From Antedon mediterranea (Eukaryota > Echinodermata > Crinoidea > Comatulida > Antedonidae): DNA of 60,000 nt. The stretch covers positions 19,762,288 through 19,822,287 of the forward strand of contig NC_092676.1 in NCBI RefSeq assembly GCF_964355755.1, given 5' to 3'. Of the stretch, positions 34,519 to 46,700 are shown one piece after another. The translations under genes were made by a program, and so were the position numbers. The notes below the pieces were generated by a model. That model ran no database searches and was not told where the DNA came from. It saw only the letters and a list, made by a program, of their open reading frames with translations. Every line of letters begins with the position of its first letter. Positions within the stretch are counted from its first letter, which is position 1.

Positions 34519-34880
34519 TAAACGTACTGTAGTAGTCTAGGGTCTAGGCCTAGATAGACTAGAGTCTAGACACCACACCTATCCCACTTGACACTCCCTT
34601 TATTACATCCTGTAAGTGTTGGCCTCTATTCCTGCCCTACTAGTCTCTGACTAGGGCCTAGGCCTAGCTAACTAAGGCAGCCTAGCCTAGCCTAGCCTAA
34701 CTTAACTAAACCTAGGCCTGGACCCTAGGCCTATTTATAATTAATAGTACAGGCGCGCTAGGTAGTAGTAGGCCTCTAGCTACCAGGCCTAGCCTAGCTA
34801 GGCCTCTAGAGTCTAGGCCTAGGCTATTATTAGTTATAGGCCTAGCCTAGCTACTACTTTTTTAGTGTAGTTAATAATAG
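34519..34880. repeat. CTAGGC/GCCTAG-rich low-complexity block upstream of ZUP1
   Basis: TAGGCCTAG and CCTAGCCTAG recur about twenty times in this stretch. It lies in the 5' intron or promoter region of ZUP1. A less AT-rich segment with GCGCG at about 35015-35030 just upstream is the likeliest site of the untranslated first exon, though I cannot fix its borders. Confidence 0.55.
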
Positions 34881-37259
34881 CCTACCATTTAAACACAGAT
34901 TATTTCTACCCTACCCTCTAAATTTGGCTAGCTCATTGATTGACGCTGAAAATTCAGTAAACAAACAGTTGTTTCTATTTGTTGCCTTTTCTGGGAATTC
35001 TGGAAATTTCACAGGAGAGAGCGCGTGTGCCAATAATAATAAAGGGTAAAAAACAATATACAAATGCTGCCCTCAAGTTTATAGGAGGAAAAAACTTTTT
35101 ACTTTTATGAAATAATTATGATATATTATGATTTACATAGCAAACTGTATGACATTACACCCAAATATATTGTATGATGGTAAGAATAAATGTTTTCTAA
35201 ATCGACCTAGGCCTATGATATTACTACTTATCCACTTATCCAATGCAAGATATTCAGCTAATTAAAGTCCTACTTCTCTGTTGTCAGCCGATTTAACCAC
35301 CATCATACACTTGTCATTTGATAGTTCATAGTTATGCTACCTTGCAAGAGTATTTAAATAGTCGTCTGTCAATTGTCATTTCATTTCATATTAACGTTTG
35401 ACGACACAAATAATAAACAGACCAATCAATACGGTACTGCAACACAAGTTTTATTGCTGAAAAAGAAGTATACAGTTCCACATTAAATTAACATTTTCCT
35501 ATTAATCAATATATATATATATATATATATATAATCTATGCATTTTTATTTATACACCATTTAAGAAGGCCCTATTATTGTATAATGTTAGTAAAACGAA
35601 ACTATATTATGAATAATACACTTCCCAATAATATAAATAGGCCTAAAGGCACGCTAAAAAAAATCATCATTACATCATCACTATTTTATCAACCATCCTC
35701 ATCATCAACAGCATCGTCGTGGTTATCATCATCATCCTCGAAGTACAACAATATCATATGTTATATGACATGAAGCTCAGAATGTTGGGCTGTGTCCCTC
35801 TCTGTTGAAGGAGGACAGAGAGGATTCGAAATTTATTATTTTATATTCATAAGCAAGGACTCTTCCCCCATCTCACCTATTAGCTATTGTAACACACAGA
35901 GCAGCATCTTAATCCCTTTTTCATAACGAAAACACCCCGTTTACCCCCGTCTCTTTTACAACCCAACGTGTCTCAGCTGCTAAAACACGAAAGTGAGATG
36001 CAGTAATCCGGTGGAATGAAAACCATGATCGAATTCGCAAACGTACGGTACACAACATGTATAACGTAAACAAATAGGCATATATAGTATAATTACATAA
36101 CTTTACAAATATTATTTAATATTTTGATGCACAAATTCACGACACTTATGCTCATTGCATTAATTTATAAAATATATCGAAAGTATGGTAGCGCTTTATC
36201 ACTGATAAAGGCGTAAAAGCAAGCAACCGAAGAACTTTAATCTAAAATTTAAAAGCACCATTACATTCAATTATGATCATCTATATTATCTTCACGACGT
36301 TTAACAGTAAATCCAAATATCAAAAGTTCAAACGGTAAACAAACATAAACCAACTGAAGAAAGTATACGTTTGTATGTAAATTAACCAAAAAAGGCAATT
36401 AATAATATTGATTAATTTGGAATATAGGCCTAAATTTTTTACGTCAGTGTTCTATTAAGCAATTCTTAGTAACTTTTAAACTACACTGATCAACTCCCAC
36501 CAACCATCTTCAACATTGTTCAACCCTTAAAAAAAATATACCAATCAAAAAACTCATAAAACTTTCTATACATCTGACTTCGAGAATTGTAGTATTAACT
36601 ACATTATTAATATACCATCTTATATACAATTTAAAACCCTTTAACCTATCAGGATTTCACTCATTCAAATATATATTTTAAAGTTAATAACCATCTATTG
36701 TTAAACTCGTTTCGCCATCGTTCATCACAGCATTCACATTTAGATCAATACCAGTCAATTAATCCAATACCATTCAATTCAATTGATTCAATCCATTCAA
36801 TCCATTCGATACCATCTATAATAGTCCATGCATTTCAATATCATACATTCAATATAACGTTCAACATAGTATTCAATCGACACTTTTATCAGATCACTTT
36901 CTCTTTTAAACTCAAACCTTCAAACAGTATAAAAAATAAACATTTCTACAACCAACATTACATTGCAAAGCCCTCCAATATAAATTTATAAACTTTCTGT
37001 TTCATTCTCATATCTTGCAAATAAATAATTATTCTTTAATTACATTACACTATCTTCAAATCCATTAATAGAATAAAACGTTCTCTGTTCATTTAAGTCA
37101 ACGCCTTTACAATTCAAACATAATAGAGAACGACAACTTTCTAAATTGATCACTTCGTCATCAAATCTGCAACTAATACGTTTAAATGCTACAATTTGAA
37201 ATAGATCCCAAGTGTATCCAAATGTAGATTAATTATATTTCAATCAAATTAATTAACTG
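34881..37259. other. Intergenic DNA, no gene seen
   Basis: Contains an AT microsatellite at 35510-35532 and a low-complexity CATTCAAT-rich stretch at 36760-36860. No supported exon. Confidence 0.45.
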
Positions 37260-37543
37260 CAAAGCTCTGTTTACACTCTCAAACTAGTTTAAATTCCTTT
37301 TATTTGTTGTTTTTTTATATGTTTCGTGAGGTGGTTTCCCGATTAATCGTATGATCAAACGGTACTGGGTATGATCAACTAGCGTTCGTGTTCCCAGATT
37401 AAGATTATAAGTGTATCGTACAACATTGTAGTAGAGCGAAAATAACATAGGTATAATGGCAGTGATATGACATCATCATGTCCATATATGGGCACATCAC
37501 ATTTTTGTTGTCACATAAAGTTTGATAGTGTAGACAAAGCTTA
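37260..37543. mobile_element. Family A MITE, copy 6, interrupted
   Basis: The left end AAAGCTCTGTTTACACTCTC and the right half ATATGACATCATCATGTCCA to GTTTGATAGTGTAGACAAAG belong to family A. About 160 bp of unrelated sequence (37291-37450) separates them. Confidence 0.75.
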
Positions 37544-38639
37544 AGTCAATATTGATAACAACGTAGCATATACGTTCTAAAGATCGACACTTTATCAGAA
37601 CATTCCATAATGAATAATATTAATAAGTATTACCTTATTGAAAAGTAATACAGTACTTTCAAAATAAAATAATGCCGTCGTTGTTATCTTAAATTGAATA
37701 CTTATGACCACTATAAAATAATATTTCCATAACTACTTTTGCCGTTGCATAATACAAAATAAATCAGATTCAATATCAACGAATTCTCAGATAAAACAAT
37801 TAGCTAATCAACAAGCATACTTCTTTAAATCACTCAATATAATCAAGGAAGAGTGAAATTACATCTTCCCTGATATAATCAAAACGTACAGCGTACATTT
37901 CCTCAATATAGCAACATTAACACTATTTTTTTTTATAAAATATATCTGTCTATTAATATTGTAAGCCTATAGAATATAGCTAACACTTTATCAGCCTAAA
38001 ACATAGCAAACACATTAACGCCATTTTAGAAAATCTCAGCTGGAACATTAACAGCATTTCATCAATATCCACTTAACATTATCTCCAGGCACTCTTATCT
38101 TTCTGATTTCTGATCACGTTTTCTACAATATGATTTAAAAACTCTTAAGTGCATCAATTTAATACCTTTTAATATTTCCCGGTTTTACCCTTTAAAAATA
38201 CTAAAATAAGTATTCATAAAATGTGTCACCCTATATTATTATTATTATATGTTAATTTCATATACATCATAGATATACTCTCTCATTTTATATTTTGATA
38301 TAGATTTTGTATTATTTGACCCAGGTCATATATAGTTTACTTCAGGTATTTTTTCCCATGGCGTAATAAACATAGTTCAGAAAAAAATGACAGTTCATAA
38401 TGTTCGTCACAATGTTATATAACTGCATGTCATAGTAGAAGCTGTTTTAAAGATAAACGATGTCACATATGGCATTGTTGTGGGAACTTGGCTTTATACA
38501 AATTATGCAATTTGCTTTTACATTGAAATCGGTCGGTATAGGTCAGTATACCTATAGTACTCCTTCCAATCTACTTAATTTTGTATATTCAACTTTCAGA
38601 TTCAACAAAGGTGTATGTATTCCCCTCCCCCTCCCCCCC

Positions 38640-38935
38640 CCCCTTTTTTTGCAGTTTTTAATCAAGTTAATCACTTCCGTAGACAAAAAAAAAATGTTCT
38701 TCACTTGTGAAAAGACAAAATAAACGGTTAAATTCAACCAAAACCCAATGATTTCTAGTCAATTTGAATATTTTTTTGGTTTTCAATTACAATTTTTTCA
38801 GGTAAATAACTTATTATTTTCGATCCACTTTTTTGTCAACTTTATATAAAATGAAATATTCAACATAAACTTTAAAACAAAAAATGATTTTTTCAGGGAA
38901 GACAATACATATTTAACAAATAGAATAATTATTAT
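38640..38935 (+). repeat. Dispersed repeat related to the 3' half of the 606-bp repeat
   Basis: AAGTTAATCACTTCCGTAGA, then ACAAAATAAACGGTTAAATT and TTTTTTCAGGTAAATAAC, match 40425-40690 closely and 5640-5900 more loosely. It is preceded by a poly-C/poly-T patch at 38620-38650. Confidence 0.6.
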
Positions 38936-40424
38936 TAACGCTCAGCATTGGTTAATTATAAACCGTATAGGTCACATGCACAAGTTGACTGTGAACCTTC
39001 CAATGAACAACATAAACTCGAGAGTAATCCCCGTTTGACGAAATCAAAATAACAAGTGTAACCTCATGGTTATATCAATATCACTGCGCACATATACAGT
39101 AACTACATTATTGCAAAATCTTCAGGCTGATCTTGGTTGAAAGACTTAGTTTGGATGTGGTTTTACCACTGAAACCGTACGGTACTAACATTTAAAATAA
39201 AAACGATAATTCCTACATTTAAACTAATAACTCGGCAAATGATTGATCGGGATGGCGAAGTTTTGTACAATATTTCTATCAAGGTTTCTGCGTTTTTTCG
39301 GACAGCGACATATTCAACACTGATCAACGAAGTAAAAACATTGTTACAACCACACATGTTAACATCAGCATGGGTGTAGCGTAGCACCAACAGTATAGAG
39401 TGAATACCTTTTGGCCACTCTTACTTTCAATATCGAACTTTAAGAAAGCTTTCAATAGAAGAAAAGCTTCGAACAATAGTAAATTTGATCCTTATTATCC
39501 AAATAAAACATAGCGATAGTTTTAGTTTTATTTTTGTTTTAAATTGTCACGCTGCCGTTCAATATTTGTAAGGGGAGTTGAATGTGCATGAGAGGTCATG
39601 TAACATAAGTACGTTTTCCCAAAATTTGGTAAATTATATTTGCATCTTACATTTGTGCAATGTCGAATAAAATGGCCAACCTTAGACTTTACTTAGGTCG
39701 GATTTGTTGTTTTCTTTTTGAATTTATTGATAATTTGTGTTCAGATGCGTTTTTTACGGAATAAATTTGTTTTGTAAACAAGATTTCTCATTGGAACAAC
39801 ACAGGTTTCAAAATCAAGCCCACTTAACCTTAGTTCATACGGCAGTAGCATCCTCATGGCGTATTGTGTCGCTTTGATTGGCAAGAATAACTTGTGTTGG
39901 CGGAGTATTTAACTCACATCGCTGGTAACTGCTTCCAAAACATGAGCGAAAACAGCTGTAATGAAATAAAACATAAGATAAAAACAAATAATACATATTT
40001 CTTTTCGGCATTTATAGCTCGCCTTAAGTAAAGACATTTTAATGGTATTACTTTCAAATGACACTGTTTGAACCTGAAATAAGATCTTACAAATTATACG
40101 ACCAATAATTTTTAAATGGCCTTTACGTAAAGAATATGCTGTACATCAAACATCAATGTCAATCCTGAAATCGATGTAATTAAAAAAAAAGAAATTTCTT
40201 CTCTCCGAAGTACAATATAAGTCGTATTCATCAAAATTTAAGGCGATAAAACAAATACATTTTGATTTATTTACAACATTTGCCAATTTTTTGGCGAGTT
40301 TCATTACATTTATTTTCTGTTCATATTGAAAGATTTCGTTTTCGTTCGTTATCTTAAAGATGTATTTTCCTAAAAAAACCTGGAAAATGAAGAATAATTA
40401 AATCGGACTCCGAATATGTTATTT

Positions 40425-40690
40425 TGTAGTTTTAATAAAGTTAATCACTTCCGTAGAAAATACGAAAAAAAAAATGTTTTCACTTATAAAAGGACAAAAT
40501 AAATGGTTAAATTCAACCACTACCATTTTTTCCCTTTAAATTACAGTTATTTCAGGTAAATTCATTTTTTTCGATCCAATTTTTGGTCAAAAGGGATAAC
40601 TATTATGTTAGGCCTACAATAAAATGGCATATTCAACAAAAATTGTGTGTTAAGAATTAATTTTTCAATACATCTTTAACTGAAAATTAA
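40425..40690 (+). repeat. Dispersed repeat related to the 3' half of the 606-bp repeat
   Basis: Shares AAGTTAATCACTTCCGTAGA and GGATAACTATTATGT...ACAATAAAATGGCATATTCA with the copies at 38640 and 5640. It ends about 40 bp from the stop codon of the SLC22 gene and so probably lies in its 3' UTR. Confidence 0.6.
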
Positions 40691-40731
40691 CGTATCTAAA
40701 TGATATTATAAATAATACAGCAAACTATCTC

Positions 40732-40963
40732 TCACCCACTGCCTTCCCTGCTCAAGAATTCTTCTCCATCCTCCATCGTCTGTGGTAGATCTTGTCCAGT
40801 GGTCTCGGGTAAAGTACATAGAAAAATAGCACCGCAACACAAGGCTGAACTAAACAGTACGTAAGGTAACGGCCACCAATATATTTCACCCAATGCAAAC
40901 AGCATAGGCGTCAGCGCGGCAGATATTCGTCCAAATGCACTGCACAAGCCTACACCAACTTGC
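40732..40963 (-). CDS. SLC22 last exon: TM11, TM12 and C-terminus
   Basis: 232 nt from GTCTTTCAG to the stop TGA (40732-40734). Encodes QVGVGLCSAFGRISAALTPM, a hydrophobic segment with CCGAIFLCTLPETTGQDLPQ, and the tail TMEDGEEFLSREGSG. A candidate poly-A signal on this strand is at 40266-40271. Confidence 0.93.
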
Positions 40964-43686
40964 CTGAAAGACAGAATATTTACTTTCATTCATGGATATA
41001 GTCACCAATAATCAGAGATTACTTACTCTTCTATGATTTTACAATATAATAGACATTGGTATTTCTGTACTACTACTACCTCAACAAGTTAGACTATTAT
41101 TTTTGTTATTATCGGTATGAAATTGATGAATACACAAACAACGTTTCTACATCATAATTCTTTTGGAAAACAAAATGGCATCATGCATTGATTCCTTCAT
41201 GAAACAAACACAACGGAACTGCAATCTTAATTTAGTTCACAACTGTATGAATAAAAGTGGCAATGTAGTTCCTTCGAAAAACGTCCTACAAACTAGAAAA
41301 GGAAAAAGTCATGCACAAAATGGTACGTATACAATCGTATCATAGACTATATCTAAAGCTCTGTCAACACTATCAAACTAGTGATATAATATGGTATTGA
41401 CAGGACATCATTATGTCCTTATATGGACACATCATTTTTTGTCACATAAAATTTTATAGTGTAGATAGAGCTTTGAGAAACATTTTTACTCTCCTCCACA
41501 AGTTATACATCTTACAACATTGATATTACATTAATATAATATACCACCACTGGATAATATGCATGGATGTAAACGCATAATTTTACCCTTCTTACTGAAG
41601 ATAACATATAAAAAAATCTTTTAAATAACAGTACCTTACTGGGGTTGGAATAAGCTCGGTTGTGTATAGACAAACAACTGCAAATACAACTGATATGCCG
41701 AATTTTCCAGTTACAGCGATGCCAACAACTAAATTATTGTTACCTGATTATTTTACAGAAGAAATAATATTGATAAAAATGTTAAGGAAAGCCTTAAAAA
41801 GAAACAGAAACATGCATACATGACACACTTAATGTATAGCAACCAAATCAATAAATATAACAATAATTATATATATAATTTTGAGATACAGTATACAAGT
41901 TTTTTGTTAGATACTACTAATATGCATTAGTATATTCCGTTCACGTAAAGGTTTTCCCATTTTGATTAGAAACGAATTTGCAGATGTTCACTATAGTTTT
42001 AATCGCCTTGCTGCGTAAAGATATATTGTCTCCCTGAAAGTAAAGTAATTTGTAAAAAATTGTTGTTGAATATGCCATTTTAATGTTACATAATAGTTAT
42101 TCACTTTAACCAAAAATCGATTCGAAAAATATTTAGCTGAAATTAACTTTTAAAATAGTCAATCGAAACAGCGGGTGTTTTGACCGTCTGTAATTTTCTT
42201 TTCTGCGGAAGTGAATAACTTTATCAAAACTTTAAAAAAGGTATATTCAAAGTTTTATTTTATTCATGTTCATGTTTTGAGAGACAATACATATTTCCAT
42301 CTACATTTACACCTCTTCCGTGTCATAGATAGGTCTTTTTTTTTGCGAAAATGATCGGTTCGCTGAACCAATATTGATTATTATCATTTCTACTTTTAGT
42401 TAATCCTTCACCTAGTACATTAGGTCAAATGTCCCGAATTCAAGACGGAAATTGGCGATGAGGTGTGCCAGCCTAACATGATAATGTAACGTTAGGCTTA
42501 TGCACTTTGAATTGGTGTGAATGTAGATACAAGCCTTAGCACGAGATATTGTAAATTATAGACATTTTTGCAGACTAAATTGTTAGTTGCAACTTTAAAG
42601 ATTATCTCAACAATTCAATTGAAATAGCATTTTAAAATATAAAAACTGTATACGTATTGGTATATATATATATAATTATTTCACCTTACTCTAACCTAAA
42701 CTGTTCCTCATCAGATCTTTATCAATTTATCGCCACACACGAGATCGAAGTCTGACGAACGCTGATTACTCATATCGGCTTCGCCACACACGAAATCGTA
42801 AGTCTGACGACTGATCCACATCGGCCTACAGGTAGTAGAATCAATATGCCTTTATACCTTCCGGAATAATTGCCACCAAAGCCAAAGCAATTCCAGCAAC
42901 GATGTAACCGCATAGAGATGTCGTTTTTCGTCCTATTTTGTCCAGAAACAACACAGTGAGTGTGAGGGCGGGTACTTCGGCTAAACCTGTCAAGAACATG
43001 TTTAGCAAATCATGACCAGCCAAAAAATCGGTATTGGTTGACAACCCAATGTAGACAGCATAAGTTACAGACCTAATTATCATGCACAGAATCGGACGAA
43101 GAAAAAAAATCATAAATTTTGATGGATGTCGCCAAACTTCGCAGAAGAGCGTAATATGCGTGCAGTTATGGGGTAAATATGGCGTAACCCGGAGAGCCGA
43201 TGGTTATGGATAATGTGAAGATTCAGTATCGGTGGATATGCCTATAACCATCTTAGTGTACAAGAGCCTTCCACTGCCAGGGGACTTACCATTGCAGACA
43301 CATGTTAAGTACTGTCTTTTTAAGTACTGGTTTCTTGGCTATATCCATAAGCCCGTAAGTTTTTTGACTGTAAACATCTGAAGCCTGTGAAAAAAGGGGG
43401 TTTTTTAAATCAAATGCAGAATATACGATAAAATAAGATATATATATAATTATATATGTTCTATGCGGTTTTCTTTAGCAGCTCCCCTGTCCAAACGAAA
43501 CATGTTAACTTTGGCTCTTATTTTAATAATGATGTTGGTTTGGAGTGATAAATCCATGTAGAAGTTTAAAAACAACTTGGATGGTAAAGTTATCTTGACG
43601 GTTTCTTTCTTCTTTTCAGTTGTTTGCGTAAAGGACCACGAAACTGTGATAACTTTTACCAATTAAGTTTCTTTTTATTCTGATTC

Positions 43687-43737
<51 letters not shown>

Positions 43738-46700
43738 TGTGTGTTTAAAAAAAATCCTCAATTCGAATACAAATATACTACTGTAGCAGACCTTTGTTTA
43801 CACATTCCGAGTTTTCCATTTTGGAGATGATTTTGCTCTGTGTGGAGGCTGTTCGTTTTAGTTTTATATAACTAATGTAAGCCATAGGGTCCTCCTCAGA
43901 TGAACAGCATCCAGTAACACAACCTTCTCCAAACAGTGGCAACCTCTGACCCTATAAACGCAAAAACTAGTGAGACTAGGCTATTGAAGTTAGGAAACTT
44001 ACAGTTGCTGTTTGTAACCTGTTAACTTCAGCCAATTTATCTACGCTCAATGTTGCTTTGTTAACGACAGCAGCACGCAGTAAAATAGTCTTTGCTTCTT
44101 CTCCTCGATTATGAGCTAACAGCCATCTCACCGACTCCGGTATTATCCTGAAAGACACAGAAATTATGTATACAAGATGTTCGTTTTTATCTTTATTCTA
44201 GCGATGGGATACTTAACAGTAAAGAAAAAAAGGTACATAATGGAATTATATTATTCACTGGTATATCTTTATTCAAAAATGAAAACAACAAATTTACAAA
44301 AAATTCATAAAATATAGCAGCATTTAGGGACGCATGCGTCCCAAGCTGAATTGCATTTCATGATAACATTAAAACAAGTGATAACAATTTAAAAAAAAAA
44401 AAAAAAAATGATCGAAGGGCGCAACTCACAAATTAAATTCGTTGATTAAGTTAATCAAATAAGGTAGAGGACTGTTACTATGACGCACAGTATTACAATT
44501 GACATTGCGAATCCTGTCGGCATTGCGGGTGATGTATTTGTAATTGTGAACCGAATAACTTATTCCGGTTATTTTGTGGTGAATAATTGAATCAGTTTGA
44601 TTACCACAAGGAATTCAACGAGTTTAAAGCTCTGTCTACACTATCAAACTAGTTCAAATATGGAAGTGATATAATTGTGAACCGAATAACTTATTCCGGT
44701 TATTTTGTGGTGAATAATTGAATCAGTTTGATTACCACAAGGAATTCAACGAGTTTAAAGCTCTGTCTACACCATCAAACAAGTTTGACAAAAAATGATG
44801 TACCCAAATGTGGTAGTGATATGACATCATCATGTCTATATGGACACATCAGATTAAGTCAGACATAAAGTTTGATAGTGTAGACAGAGCTTTACGTTTA
44901 TTCTAGAAGAAAGCATGATGAACTCATATGAATTATCATTATATACTTTAATATTGTAAACATCTTACCACATATAGGACAATGCAAAAGAAAATATTAC
45001 ACAAAGTATTATGCCAAGCAATCTCCAATCTTTTACGAAGAATGCTACAAACGACAAGAACATGGCAGCTATTGGATATCCAAGATAGTACAGAAGTCCC
45101 ACTGTGCCTCGCTTTGACGGTCCAACAAGTTCAGTTACTGAAAGAAAGAGTAAAGAAGAATTTGTAAAAAGTAGAAATGTAAGATAACTCTCTGTAAAAG
45201 GTATTTTTATGATGTCATATCACTACCATATTTGGACACATCACACTTTTTTGTCCATAGTTTGATAGTGTAGACAGAACTTGTATACTGTATAAATTTA
45301 ATAAATTTCTTAACTCTTTCTTTACTGTGTCTTTTTTTGCGTGACAATAATTTAATTTAAATCGTGGGAAAACAAACATTGTGATAATATGCGAACATTC
45401 GGAATAAACAGGAATGCTTTGTATATGGAAGTATCAATCAATGTTCAATTTATACTTTAGAACAGAAATGCTTTGTACGGAAATATCAATCAGTTTGTAA
45501 TTTAAACTGTACAACAATCAGAATAGTATAGAATGAACAAGCAATTACAGTCGTTTTTTTGAAACCTCGACTTTCAAAGAAGACGAAGAAATTGAACGCG
45601 TGAAAGTCAGAGGGAAAATACGGAACGATAGAAATGTCAGTGAATCGGATAGGTATCATGATGTATTATACATCAACAGTGTATACGTGATTTGCAACTT
45701 TATTATTATGGAAACATTATGCTTTACTCCAAGTGCTTATAGATATTATTATGAAATGTAGCCCACAACTTATCCAAACATGGGAGATGTGGTATCAGCA
45801 TTTAACACACCCAACTACCTTCACTGACCATAATTTTAAATTTTACAAATCCTGAGTAGGCCTAAGTCTAGTACCGTATGGTTTGCTTTATACATGCCTC
45901 TGAATAAAGTACAATTGAAAATATATTATAATAACTATTTATTATTAACTAATCGAAAATGCATGCTTTTGATCGCAAGACTCAGCGGTCTCAGAAATAT
46001 TTGGTTTAATAATTAACCTTTGCATGCCGTTTGACGTATAAAGGTACCGGTACTGTACCAGCATACCGCCTTATTGATATCAAAAGCATCATGGGAGCAT
46101 CCATCATTTATGTTAAATATGCATATAAAATAAACAGTTTATTAATTTGTGTTTGATGCAAAATAATCAAAAACAATATTCGATGGTTCTGTCGGTATAT
46201 AACCTTTTCCAATAGTGACTTTAGTGCAATCTAAGGACTGATGTTATAACGTATAACGTAATCGTATATCATACTGAGGTACCGTACAACGTAGGCCTAT
46301 ATGTTTAACGTGTACGCATAATACTGTACGTATAAAGTGTACGTATAAGTATAACGTTTACGTATAACGTAGACCTATACTGCGTTAAGTGAATAACGTA
46401 TACCATGATAGAGCTTGGTTCCCACTTGGACGCAACGCAATGACGTAACGCAACGCAAGTGAATTGACCAATCACAAGCGATGACTTATTCACTTGTGAT
46501 TGCTAACTGTCTATAACTTCGATTGTCATTGGTTAAAACGCTTGCGTTGCGTTTACCTCCTTGCGTTACGTTCTAGTGGGAACCAAGAAACATATAGGCC
46601 TATGTTGTACCTCAGTATGATATATTTGACCAATGATAACGCGATGGATCAACAGAACTACCGCGTGTGATTGGTCAACAAACTTGCGTTGAGCTTACTT

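Noticed and set aside
43073-43136. Upstream extension of the 215-nt SLC22 exon (WRHPSKFMIFFLRPILC)
   Set aside because: It looks transporter-like but would duplicate TM7. The junction TG|G from 43290 to 43072 gives the expected sequence and the usual exon length.
43792-43951. Open segment behind a splice-like TTTATAG, first considered as an SLC22 loop exon
   Set aside because: It needs a poor donor (AAAG|GTCTGC). The exon at 43290-43384 has strong sites, the right phase and the conserved pre-TM7 sequence.
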